DNA from: Craterostigma plantagineum
Taxonomy: Eukaryota; Streptophyta; Magnoliopsida; Lamiales; Linderniaceae
Assembly: GCA_027422505.1 (NCBI GenBank)
Contig: JAPQWV010001416.1
Location: 1 to 64,000 of the forward strand
Length of the DNA: 64,000 nt
Reading direction: 5' to 3'
Positions 33,822 to 45,488 of the stretch are shown piece after piece; within the stretch, counting starts at the first letter, position 1, and every line of letters begins with the position of its first letter. Below the pieces are notes generated by a model that saw only the letters and a program-made list of their open reading frames with translations, was not told where the DNA came from and did not search any database. The position numbers and the translations under genes were made by a program.

Positions 33822-35070
33822 AACATGTATAGATTCCTGAACAGTCTACTTCCTTTTATCATAAACACGATAGGCATTAGAATGAAGACTATAACCAAGG
33901 AATATCGCTTCATCAACCTTACATCATATTTTCCTCTCTTATCTCTATCGTTCAAAATAAACACTAACAAAACACATGGAAATATCCTATATTTGGAATT
34001 CTACCATGCCAAATCTCATAACATTTCTTCAAGATGAGTCTAAGAAAAACACGATTAGACACATAACAGGCTGTACTAACAGCTTCCGCCCAAAACTGTT
34101 TACGAATATCATACTCATGCAGCATTGATCTAGCCATTTCCCGTAACACTCTGTTTTTCCGCTCAACTACGCTGTTATGTTGGGGTGTTATGGGAACAGA
34201 AAAGACTATATCCATATTGATCACAGAAAGATGAAAATGACTTACTATCAAATTCTAATCCGTTATCACTACGTATTCTGCATAAGTTCATCTCATTTTC
34301 GTTTTCAAGTCTCTTTACTAGCGATGCGAAGTTATCTAATGCCTCATTCTTATGTGCAAGGATTATCACCCACGTGTACCTAGAATACTCACCAATAATA
34401 ACAAATGCATATCTTTACTCGCAGAGACATTGTTTGAACAGGACCAAAAAGGTCGAGATAAATTAGTTCCAGGGTCTGGATGCGGATATCACATGTGTTA
34501 CCTTAAAGGACGTATTGGTCTATTTACCCATTTGGCATACCCTACTCGTTCTGTCCTTGATGAATTTCATATCAGGAACACTTCGTACCAGTGCGTTGCT
34601 GATAATGTGAGACAGTAGTTCCGTATTAGCATGTCCCAAGCATCTGTGCCATAACCAGGTGGTATCCTGTGTAACTGCTAAACACTCGACATTCTGGTCA
34701 GCTATATCATCAAGAGTAATGCAGTAGATATTTCTATCCCTAGATGCACTAAATATAACCTTATTATCATTTCTAACAACACACTTATCATTTACAAAGG
34801 TTATCGTATGACCTTTATCGCATAATTGACTAGTGCTAATTAGGTTATGTTCTAAATTTTTAACTAACCATACGTCATCTATAGTAGTATGTGAAGTGTT
34901 AATGACAGTTCCAACTCCAATAATTTAGCTTTTGTGTTGGCGCCGTATGAGACATATTCTCCATCATATGCTTTCACTGACACAAACTTACTGATATCAC
35001 CTATCATATGGTGGAAACACCCGCTGTCGAGATACCACTTGTTTTTCTTGCTGGATTTTCTCTTTTGTAC
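33822..35070 (-). pseudogene. Truncated Sirevirus-like protease-integrase fragment
   Basis: Collinear with about 10612-11877 of the full Sirevirus-like element but clearly more diverged. It begins just after the integrase stop region and ends inside the protease region (LDSGCFHHMIGDISKF, from 35082). Integrase pieces include RIRSDNGLEFDSKSFSSFC, VVERKNRVLREMARSML and VSTACYVSNRVFLR, in several frames. It keeps CAG at the position where the larger copy has TAG between protease and integrase. No LTR or other part of its element is attached; it lies directly against the old LTR end. Confidence 0.88.
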
Positions 35071-35130
35071 ATGCATGAACAATTCTTTTGTGAGGTGCCT
35101 AATGTTGGTTGGGTCCTAGCAGGTTAGTAG

Positions 35131-36200
35131 CTAAGTAACTCCTGTTAACATGTGATATATCATATGTCGTAGACTGTCTCTCAAACTTACATTGATCAAT
35201 ATTGGAACAGAGATGTGTTTTTGCCGTTCTCTATTGGTCTTGTGCCAACACAGCAGTAAGCATCGGTTCTGAGCTGTCCTATGCAGAAGCCATCTGGTTA
35301 GGCACGGGTCTTGAACTGAGGTGTGCAGAAGCCACCTAGTGAGCCACGGGTCCTGAACCGATGTGTTCAAAAGCCATCTCTGCCACTTCTTGGAATGTGA
35401 CATTGTAGCTTTCCTTGATTGTGTGGTTGGATTTGATGTATACTCGGTACGCCTTAGAGGTTGAAGAATACCTGAAGAATGTGGCTTCGAATTCTTTAGG
35501 GTCGAACTTAGCACGTTGCAATGTATCATTCGCCACAAAGCACTTGTACCCGAAGAGCTTAAAGAAGGAGATGTTGGGTATTCGCTTGTTAATAGTCTCG
35601 TACGGAGTCTTATCGAAGCGCTTGTGAACGACCGTCCTGTTCTGAGTGAAAAAGGCGGTATTTACTGCTTCGCCCAAAGGAAGTGTGGGAGGCCGGAGTG
35701 AATCAACATCGTACACGCGGCTACCACTACAGTTCTGTTCTTCCTCCCGAGTACCCCATTCTGTTGAGGTGTTTTGCGGTTGAGAATTGTTGACTAATCC
35801 CAAGTTTCTGATAAAAGGCACTGAGATACGTGTGCTTGAACTCAGTCCATTGTCTGTCCGAATGACCTGGATAGTCTGCTGCAGTAGATTCTGAGTTGAG
35901 TTCACAAAATTTACGATCAAGTCCCTTGTCTCATCTTTACTTCGGAGGAACTTTGTCCATGTGTAGCAAGTAAAATAGTCTACTATGACCAGCAACATAC
36001 TTGAGTCCGTTGATACTCTGTGTTTCAATCGGTCCACAAAGGTCCACGTGAAGTAATTCCAAAGGACGTGAATTAGAGGGAACTGGCTTGATGTGGTGAG
36101 AGGCTCGCTTTATTTTTCCTAGTTGACACGGCGGACATTGTGCTCCTTCTATTGCGTTATTGTTGGCAGACCGTGGATCAACTTTTTCATTGAGAGTCAT
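35131..36200 (-). pseudogene. Integrase of a second Ty1/copia lineage
   Basis: Minus-strand integrase in at least two frames. Visible are the zinc-binding end CPPCQLGKIKRASHH, RPLELLHVDLCGPIETQS (first catalytic Asp), FTCYTWTKFLRSKDETRD, IQVIRTDNGLSSS (second Asp), a degraded region where the usual NG(V/L)xERKNRT Glu block should be, and TPYETINKRIPNISFFKLFG with FGYKCFV. Near 35275-35350 a short block coding LTRWLLHTSVQDP-like sequence is repeated in tandem. It differs from the Sirevirus-like copies in sequence. Confidence 0.85.
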
Positions 36201-38620
36201 TGTAGAGTTTTAATATTAAGATGAGACATACGTTGATGCCATAGGCTGTTCCATTGAAATGTAATATGATAGATGAGGCAGATAGCTGTCGAAGGCCGTA
36301 CGGATGTCAGGTTGATCGTCTATAAGTTTGATTTCTGAATTCCTTGAAGTAGTTTTGTGTCCTAACTATCCGAAATTCTGCACCGGTTAGCAAGGAAGAC
36401 CACCTGGAATCCTTTGTTGCAGAACTGATCTATGCTGAGCAAGTTATGACGGAGACCTTGGACTTAGAAGACATCCCTTGATAGTCAGGTTTTCCAAAAT
36501 GATATCTCCAAGTCCTAGAGCTGACTCGTTGTTCCCAAATCTGACTTTGCTATTTAACCGGTCTTGATAGTTGCTCAGCAGCTCTTGATTTCCCATCATG
36601 TGTAGCAACCCGAGTCAAGGTACCACACATGATGGATCTGCACAAACAAGTTTTAAGAGCTTTAGGTACACACTTATGAATGGGTCCTCTAGATTAGCAG
36701 ATTTAATTTTCGGTTCCGATTTGATTGCTAAATTATCACTAATAGGAGCTTTAGCAACCCTGCCATCTTCGAAGAAGTTGATTTGGATTTTGCCTTTGTA
36801 GGAGACTTGGCCTTTTTGGCTTTCGTCTTCCTATGCAGAGATTTAAGAACCCATTTGGGATGAATCTGACAGGGAAGTTGAATTTTAGCACGAAGCAAAT
36901 GCATTAGTAGGCTTGATCGTGGAAAAGACTTTTCACTTGATAGTCTCCTAAGGTGTCAAGGGGATTGAATCTTGACGGTATACCTTAGGTGAGAACATGA
37001 ATGAATGGCACCATAAGCTTTCTTAAGGGCTGGATCTTGTTTCCTACGGGTCATCCTAGATGTATTCGTTTAACATGATTCTTTTTAATTTTTATGAAGA
37101 GCCTTCTTTGAAATTAGTGCTTCTACAAATAGTAGGCTGAAGTGAATATGTAGAAGCAATGATTTTGAGTGAGGAAATAGCTCTTTTATTTCTACTAGTG
37201 TCTTTTATTTTTAGAGAAGGAGTTGAGAAATTGGGAACATTGACATCGAAAGGCCCCTTCTCAGACACTCTCGCCTTCGACATCTCTAGCTCCTTTACTA
37301 GCTCCCTGTTGACGTAGTAGAAATGAAATTAGGAGAAATATTCTTAGAGATATTGGTTTTTGGTTTTGGTTTAGTGGAAGGTGAATTTTATTTCTTCACG
37401 CTTTTCGTAATGATTTTATCTTGTGAGGGAGATGTGTGAGAAACTGTTTTTGAGACAGAAGAAGCTTAAGAACATTTTCTTTTCTGCTTCGAAACTCTCT
37501 CGTTCTTTTTCTAATGAAACTCTTAATTCCTTTATTTTCTTAACAATAGGGGTATGTGGAGAGAATTTTCAGAATGATGAGTTTGTGCTTCCTCGGATGT
37601 AGAACGATCTTCTAAAGGATAAATGGAATCAAAGTCACATTCCTTGGGTATTTCTCGAGTTTTGTAACTATTATTCAATTCGGTGTAGGAAAAAGGAACT
37701 TCAACCCTGTTCTTGGCTTTTGCTAAAGGGCCGTTAGTGAAAACCATAAGAGCAGTTAGTCCTAGACCCATGTACTTGACATCAAAGAGTTATTTGCAAT
37801 CAACTTTCTTCAAGTAACGTGGATTCTCAAAACCTAAGCCGAACTTGTAGTCATAAAATTCTGTATGCATCGGTTGGTTTAGGAATATTGTCTGGTCAGT
37901 TTGGCCCCTTTTTACAAGAAGATCTAATTTCTTTATCTTAGTGTAGAGCTTCTTACGTTCATCTTCTAAGGTAGCATAGTTAACTAGAGCAGTGCTCTTT
38001 TCAGCTTGACAAGGTATCTAGACTCTTTCTTAATTCACTGATCTTATGATTTAGCTAATAGATCTTCGAGACTAGTGACCCTTTTACTTACAACTTTGAG
38101 TCTACGTGTAAAGTGACTTTTTTATCGTCTAAGTTCATAAGTAGAGATTTGTGGTTGTTGTCTAGCCCGCTTCTAGTTCCTTAACTACCAAGCTATGCTG
38201 TTCTAATGAAATATGCTTAGTCCCATTGGATTGGAGGCTCTTAGTTAGTTCGTCTATTTTGAAGCTAGAGCGCCTAAGATTTTCTTCAAGACTAGCTATT
38301 GTTTCCTTAGACCTAAGAAGCTTTTTCTCTAACATTATATCATGTTTCTGCTCATCTACCATGTTAGCATACTTAGTTTGTATATCAACTAACAGGTCAA
38401 AATGTGTAGAGTCAGGGTTTACTACCTCCTGAGATGAAGTAGATGCGTAGTCTTCGTCCGTCCTAGTGAAGTTGCACCTTCCTGATCACATCGAGGCACA
38501 CCATGAGAGCAGGGTTTTCGTTAAAAATCTGAGGTATCCTCTAGCCAGTGGTCATGTTCAGCCATGAGAGCTACTCCAGCTTCCATCTGTTTGGTTAGTT
38601 GAAGTTTCCTAGAGTAGTAG
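36201..38620 (-). pseudogene. Protease and gag region of the second Ty1/copia lineage
   Basis: Heavily mutated continuation of the previous fragment. A protease active site close to YLDSGCYTHMMGN is readable near 36590-36625. Farther 5' come polar spacer sequences, a region resembling FGLGFENPRYLKKVDCK followed by KYMGLGLTALMVF (about 37730-37860), and a coiled-coil stretch (38362-38162) including KLLRSKETIASLEENLRRSS. Near 38530-38600 the minus strand reads MAEHDHWLEDTS. This order (zinc-knuckle region, coiled coil, protease) fits gag-protease of plant copia elements with an extended gag. The zinc knuckle itself was not identified. Confidence 0.6.
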
Positions 38621-38639
38621 TTGTGATCGACAGGTGGTG

Positions 38640-40390
38640 TATTATATAACGTGCAAATGCGACAACTGATAAATAAAATGAATACCTAATTACTATACCG
38701 ACGTGCGATAGGCAGTGGACCTATCGTTTGTAGTGCAATAAAGTGAGTAAACGAGTATCGAACATGAGGAATGGACTGATTACTAGTAATAACCTATCGA
38801 CTCGACACAAGCCTAATTAAAGTGCGCAGATCTTTTTATACTACGAATTATCCTAACAGATCACTCCTAAATCAACGAGTGACAAGAGAATACGCCTAAA
38901 CTGATGAGAGTACTTTCAGATAATAAGATGTGCTCGGGATTCGAATCCCACTGGGTATTATCGACTAAGACAATGAAATATCATTTGTACGTGGTTAAGA
39001 CTAAGTTGCAGTAATTTCCTACCCGTTCACGAATTTGCTGTCGCCCTAAACGCTCACGGGGATCCAAATTTCAATGATTACTGAAGGCGAGGATCGAGTA
39101 TTTGCTTTCGCCCTACACTCGAATCCTAGCTTCTACGAACGGCCTAATCATTTTAGCTGTCACCCTAAATGATTTTCCAAACATTCACTTTAACATATAG
39201 ACATATTAAACCGAAGAAGCAATTTCATAGATCGATAAATAGTCTAAACACGCGAGTCACGATAAACATATGTCTTAAATAGGAATTAACCTAGCGTTCA
39301 TGTACTCGCAAACGCATAAGAGAATTAGCTACTCATAATTAACGGGAAAACGATGAAAGAAATAAGGAACGAGGAGGAAAGATTCATGATCTTGATGTAC
39401 TGATGATCTTGTATGATAGCGTGGATGAATCGTCGTTCTCGTTCAATTCGGTGTGATTGCGTCGTTGATCCGTCTCTTACGCTTCTCGAGGGGAATTCTC
39501 CGTTCTTGGCATCTCTTTTTCGTCCTTGAGGTGTTAGTGTTGTGATATGATCCGTATACCCTTTTTTTGAGTCGAATTTGGGCTTTTATAGTGAAATTCA
39601 ACACCTTCACGGCCTGGAACATGGGCCTCCGTGACACTGTTGGGGCACAAAAATGAGCTCACTGCCCGCTTTCACGACCTCGTGCAGCCTGTGTCACGGT
39701 CGTGACACTTTTAACAGCTTAGCGATAGTTTCGAAGATGGAGAGGTAAATGACGTCCGATTAACCTGACATTTTAACCATAGAGGGTAGACTCGCCAGTC
39801 TTGATTCTGACAAAAGGGATTCTCAATCAGAGGTCTAGATTGAGAGATATGAATTTTTTAGTATGTTGCTACTTTTCAGGCGGGCTTCACGGTCGTGTCT
39901 GCATCGCTTGGCTTCCTTTTCTGCCTCTTGTCACGGCCTGGTGCAATAATGTCACGATGTGACACTCTACTGCAGCTTCATAACTTGTCCGTTTTGCCTC
40001 GTTTTCGCTTCTTTTCGCCCGATAGCCGTCCTAAGGTCCTACAATGCGCAAATAAGTGTAAATAGAGCATATAAAAGCGAGAAACAAATGAGAAACTCTA
40101 TTATATCCCAAATAATTGCTACTCCTTCGTCCCGCTAATTTTATCACACTTTTCTATTTCGGGCATCCCAATAATTTTATCACCTTTCCTTATTTAAGAC
40201 AAAACTATCACAAACAGTCAATATAATAATATTAAATATTCTTAAAAGACGTGTTAAAATATATACTTTTTTACCTTTTCATTGTACTATATTATTATAA
40301 TAATGCCACCTTAATTTGCGTGCCCAGCAACTTACGTGATAAAGTTGCTGGGACGGAGGGTGTACAATAAAAGCATTACTATACGTTTAT
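38640..40390 (-). repeat. Tat/Athila-type LTR remnant
   Basis: Read on the minus strand the right edge at about 40370-40430 is GAGGACAAGCAAATGTTTAA followed by GTGTGGGGAGGTTTGATAA, the polypurine-tract context typical of Tat/Athila-group gypsy elements, so the LTR would start near 40390 and run left. It includes a palindromic TGACACGACCGTGA-like GC block, a conserved GTCCGAT...TTTTAACCA...GAGGTCTAGATTGAGAGATATG motif (39748-39855) also found in the chromovirus LTRs, and a region at 39010-39180 with repeats of TCGCCCTA. The left limit near 38640 is uncertain. It is interrupted by a MITE. Confidence 0.5.
40122..40362. mobile_element. Stowaway-type MITE
   Basis: 241 bp, flanked by TA (40120-40121 and 40363-40364). 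Terminal inverted repeats CTCCTTCGTCCCGCTAATTT and CACCCTCCGTCCCAGCAACT (right end, reversed) match with several mismatches and include the Stowaway hallmark CTCCCTCCGTCCC. The interior is AT-rich and codes for nothing, as expected for a non-autonomous Tc1/mariner derivative. Confidence 0.9.
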
Positions 40391-41249
40391 CAAACCTCCC
40401 CACACTTAAACATTTGCTTGTCCTCAAGTAAATTAGAAGTCAGTAAAGACATCTAATCAAGATACCGGCACAATTATTCGCAACTTATCATCATAGCTAG
40501 AAAGCACAAAATGGAATCAAGCAATCATGAACAGTAGACTAATGATCGAACCTATCAACATAACATCCTTAGCACTGCTAATCGAGCCCCATACCTCACA
40601 AGGAATCGCTCAAATCACTCAGTGTATAGGCTAGTATATCTGTGAATCACTCAAATCATGCGCTAGTCCAACCCCTACCATAGGCTTGCAAGCTAATCAA
40701 TTACTACTAAGGTGGCAAGCATAAATCTGAGGGTCATTTCGGGTCGAAACGAGTCAAATAACAATGAAGTGACAAGCATAAGTACTGACACACGTAAACT
40801 TAAAGCTAAGACACATAAGCGAAGAATAAAAAATATAGCATGATCAAACCGACAGTCACATGCCCCAACATAAGACTCAACATTCTCGCTCGGAAATCCT
40901 AGACTTTTCGGCGACCCTCTCAACTCAGTTCCCTTTCATTTTCTGCCCTTTTACCTTAGTTACGCTCTAGTTTTTGTGCATAACCTTTATGCCCTAAACA
41001 TCAAGGTTTGGCTTTTGTCGCAAATATACATCGTCACAGCGAATGCCGTGTACCAAGGGATACTTATTACCAAAACCTATATCTTGCAAACGGTTTGTGG
41101 GCAGGCTTATGCAAGGGATCGGTTCATTTCAGAAAATGGTCAAGTAGGATCGAATCATTTCACCGAATAACTGCGGGGCCCCTGACTCCTACCGCCCATT
41201 CTTATTACTATTTCAAGTGACTACATGTGATATGAATGAAATCTATATA
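40391..41249. other. Non-coding flank of the Tat/Athila remnant
   Basis: Starts with the polypurine context described above, so it is probably the internal 3' end of that element. There is no coding frame with a recognisable motif. Confidence 0.4.
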
Positions 41250-42271
41250 TGAAAATGCGTACAAAATTTTTCCTTTTATATAAAGGTAACCTTTTCTGTA
41301 CAATACAAAATATTCCTAGGACATAAATACAAGGTAGAGTGCGCATGCGTGTTCAAAATAATCTAATGACCCGCCACTCAGGTCGCATCCATGTACACAC
41401 TGCCACGTCATAAGTCCTCCGGAACCTTCAAAATTTGGCGTCGCCTTCGTAAAGATCACGTACCCTGATCCCGTGAACCTACAACACATAAATTCGTGGA
41501 ATGAGCTTGTAAAGCTCAGTAAGTGAAAGTCATGCATGCCATGCACGTGTCCTAAATTCGCAAAGGCATCCGCGCCAATGCTACCTAGACCTCATATTTT
41601 CCGTGTCTTGTCTTGTCATATAGGGCCCTCGGCTATCTTGCTATGCACCATCATGGAGCTCGAATCCGCAAGGGATAAATAATCATATAAGTGGCAATAC
41701 CCACTCAAGGGAGGCTAACCTTAGGGCGCCTTTTCTATCCCAAGGTGGTTTCATACGCCATGCGGACGCTTCACACTGGTAGCCTAATATGAGGTAGTTA
41801 ACACCAAAGGTACCCTCGATGTCTCTTACACCCTCAGCTCGCACCCTCCAGGTTACGATCCGCCATGATGGCATTAGCCCTAAAATCATGTCTTGCCTTG
41901 AACATGTCATGTCTTGACGGTAGCGCCATATGACGTCACCATGGTAGCATAGAAGAGCCGTGACTCAACTGTGAGTCGACATCAGACGCCCATATCGGCG
42001 AATCTTTATCGCTCTCAGGCGATCATATATTATGCACGCTCTCATATCATGCCTTTTCGTACTAAATGTGCGTGCATATGCTCATGTCATGAATATGCGT
42101 GTCATGCCATCATATCATGTAATTAAATCATGCGTGTCATGTAACGCAATTAATTCACGTTGGAAATCACATAAATTCACATAAACACATAACACATAAT
42201 TTCATGCACATATAATTATGTGTTGTAGTTGGGACTTCCACTTACCTGGTACTCCTTAGCTATTTAATTTA
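41250..42271 (-). repeat. Gypsy-type LTR remnant, left segment
   Basis: Shares landmarks with the chromovirus LTRs: GGTCGCATCCATGTAC near 41383, AAGTCCTCCGGA, and the GAGCTTGTAAAGCTCAG block at 41505-41520. It stops at the LINE insertion, whose 11-bp target duplication ends it. The family is more distant than the other chromovirus LTRs here. Confidence 0.45.
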
Positions 42272-45200
42272 TTTTTTTGGTTTTAATGTCCATATATATA
42301 TAAGCGAAAAGGTATGTACATAGTGAGCAAGAGACGAGCTCCGCAATCCAACCAGTAACAGGCTACTGGGTACAAGCACAAACACTACCAACGTAAGTCA
42401 AAGCGCGCTACCAAGCCACACGCCAAAGTCTGCGGATGGCCACCCGATGCAGCTCGTACTTGGCTGGCGTACCACCAATACGCATGATAACCAATGCAAG
42501 AACACTCCCTACCAGCCCGTGAGGTGTCGTGATGATCCCCTCCTTCCAGCGTCTATTTCTTGCCTGCCAAATATGGTAAACAAGCGAGGCAAGGACATGT
42601 CGATAAGCAGCCTGTAACAGATGCTTCCCTCGCCATCGGGAGGCCGCCCACTGAATACCAGTGCTCCAGTCCTGATAGGGCCAGATCCATCTAATCCGCC
42701 GCCGTAAAAGACGCAGGCACTGCCGTGAGAATGGGCAGTCAAAAAAGAGATGTTGGGCCGTCTCAAAGTGCAGCTCATCACAAAGGCAACAGGCTGGAGT
42801 TCCCGCCCGCTGAGCGATCCACGGCTTGTCCCTAGTCGAAAGGCGATCCTGCAATCCCAAATAAAGAATGAACTCGTGCCTAGGAACCTTCAAAGGGCCC
42901 CCAAACAGTGTAGCCCAGCAAACAGGTGGCCTTCGATGCCTCATCGCATCCCGAGCCAGCGAAGTCGTCATAGTCCCGTCCGGAGATCCCTTCCACAGTA
43001 CCCCATCACGAGACCCGCGCACAACGTTCGGGAGTAGCCGACTGATCTCGATGCACTCAACCGCCCCTGCCCAGGCCAGTTCCATCCATGTGCATCAATA
43101 ACCATACTGAGTCGAGCATCCTGTGGAAGACCCATCGCAACAGGGCCCCGTGGGAAACGCTCTATCAATGGAGTAGGAAGCAGCCAGGGATCCTTCCACA
43201 GCCAAATCGTGGACCCATCCCCAACGCGATAAGTAATCATAGATCTGATCAATGGTCTTAATTGTAGCATCTTCCTCCAGCTCCAAGCGTCATTTGCCGA
43301 CACCTGGAGGTCCCAAAACGAACGAGACATCAGCCGTGTCCCATATAGCCAATCAACCCAAATCGACCCCGATGTTCTAATAAGAACGCTCCACAAGTGC
43401 TTCAGCATTAAGGCCTTGTTGTCGACAGCGATAGACCTTAGTCCCAGTCCCCCTTCTCTCACGGGAAGGCACAAAACATCCCATGCCACCTTAGCTCAAC
43501 CCCCTCCCCACAGGAACTTCCTAAATCGTGATTCCAAGGAATTGACCACGCCTTTAGGAAGCAGGAAAACTCCCGACCAATACGCATGAAGAGCCTGTAA
43601 CACTGACTTCACCAACTGCAGGCGGCCCGCATAGGATAAGGAGCGGTTCAGCCATGACCCCAGTCGCTGATCCACCTTATTGAGGAGCGGTGCACAGTCG
43701 TCAATCGTCAAGCGTGAAGTGATAAGTGGCACCCCTAAGTAACGAACCGGCAGATGGCCCACACGATATCCCATCAGGGCCTGAAATGCCTCCGTCTGGC
43801 CCTCAGCGCGCCGAGAGAGGTACATCTCACTCTTGTCAGGGTTAGGATGTAACCCTGATAACCGTCCAAACTCATCCAACCCTCGTTTCAGCACCCCAAC
43901 CGACACCTCGTCCGCATGACTGAAGAGAAGGAGGTCATCTGCAAACGCTAACGAAACCAGTCTAAGTTCCTCACATCGCCAATGGTAGCGAAATCGCGGT
44001 TCCTCCGATATGTATCTCGTGAGAAGCCCATGAAGAACCTCCATAACCAGGGTAAAAAGATAGGGCGAAATGGGATCCCCCTGTCGCAGACCCCTCTTTC
44101 CCTGAAAAAACCCCACCACCGTGCCATTCAAGTTTAGCGAGAAGGCTGTAGTCGTGAGGCACGTGCGAATCCAGCCAATGTACGTAGGATGAAATCCCAT
44201 GGCGCGTAACACCGACAGCAGAAAGCCCCACTCGACCTTGTCGTAGGCCTTTGCCAAGTCAATCTTGAACATCGCTCGTGGCGGGCGCCCCTTGGACTTA
44301 TACCCGAGGCACAGCTCCTGCGCTAGCAACACATTGTCACTAATGCGTCGACCTGGTATGAACGTTGTCTGAGAGCCGTGCACCAACGAAGGTAAGTGTA
44401 TCTTCAGTCGGTTGGCCAGGATCTTGGAGATCACCTTGTAAAGTACATTACAGCATGAGATCGGCCTGAAGTCAGTCGCCCGCCTCGGTGCATCCCTCTT
44501 AGGATTAATGTGATGAGTGTGCTATTGAGCCCTTAAGAAGCCTCCCCGTAACGAAGAAGTCCTGTACCGCCTCGACCACCGCATCTCCCACAATCCCCCA
44601 TGCCGCTCGAAAGAAAGCAACTGTATACCCGTCAGGGCCAGGCGCTTTCTCATCCCCCATAGAGAAGAGTGCCGTCCGAACCTCCATATTAGTGACTACG
44701 CCAATCATGGAAGCAGCATTCGCAGGGGAAAGCGTCCGTACCACAGCACTCTGCACATCAGAATCAGTAATCGGCGTCGAGTGCATAGACTGACCCAATA
44801 AGTCCCGATAGAACCCAATCAACTCGCCTTCCACCTCATCCGGCTCCTCCAGGAGGGTTCCCGTGGCCGTCTCCAAAGACCAGATCCGATTAGCAGCCCG
44901 GCGCATGGCGACCCTACGAAAGAAGTAGGACGTGCATTGATCGCCATCCTTGAGCCACGCAAGCTTAGCCCGCTGTGATAATGCCGACTGCTCAACCATC
45001 ACCGCTTTCGCATATAACATTCGGCATATCCGTTCAAGGTCAAAGAAACCCTCCTCATTTGGATACCGTGCAGCATAGTCCTGTGCAATATCGAGAAAGT
45101 ATTTGGCCTCCAGGACATTTGCCGTCAAATCCCCTTTCGACCGGCGCAGCTCTAGGAGGGAAGACTTCAACATCTTCAGCCGTCTCACCAACACAAACAT

Positions 45201-45477
45201 GGGATAGCCAGTAATAGGCACACTCCAGGCATTCTGAACCAAATCGAAGAATTTCGGATCCTTCGCCAAGAAGTTGTCGAATCGAAACGTCACCTTATGC
45301 TGCCGCACTACAGTGGCACCTAAAAGGACGGGCGAGTGATCTGAAGTCGCAGGTAAGCCACAACGACAGAAGGCGTCCGTAAATCTGACAAACCACTGCG
45401 GGTTACCCAATATCCGATCCAAGCGCCGCCAGATCCCGGCATCAGCACGTTGTTGATTATACCACGTGAAGACTTGG
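42272..45477 (-). mobile_element. 5'-truncated L1-like LINE
   Basis: A non-LTR retrotransposon flanked by the 11-bp direct repeat TATTTAATTTA (42261-42271 and 45478-45488), with an A7 tail on the minus strand next to the left repeat. It carries the end of the endonuclease, the reverse transcriptase and a zinc-binding C-terminal region. The 5' ORF and most of the endonuclease are missing, the usual outcome of incomplete target-primed reverse transcription. The T/A-rich target fits the preference of L1-type endonucleases. Confidence 0.93.
42408..45470 (-). pseudogene. LINE ORF2: endonuclease end, reverse transcriptase, zinc-binding domain
   Basis: From the 5' side: GIWRRLDRILGNPQWF and CGLPATSDHSPVLL are the C-terminal end of an AP-type endonuclease. 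KLAWLKDGDQCTSYFF and GDEKAPGPDGYTVAFFRAAW lead into reverse transcriptase. A frameshift near 44510 separates this from MISKILANRLKIHLPSL, GSQTTFIPGRRISDNVLLAQ, KIDLAKAYDKVEW, LRQGDPISPYLFTLVMEVL and the catalytic FADD (43934-43945). A TGA breaks the frame at about 43494-43496 after KFLWGGG, and another shift near 43050 leads to the zinc-binding block CCLCDELHFETAQHLFFDC. All reverse transcriptase motifs are present but the protein is broken at least three times. Confidence 0.93.
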
Positions 45478-45488
45478 TATTTAATTTA

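Noticed and set aside
38925..38965. TCGGGATTCGAATCCCACTG resembling a tRNA T-arm/B box
   Set aside because: No matching acceptor stem, anticodon arm or A box can be found upstream at the required distance.
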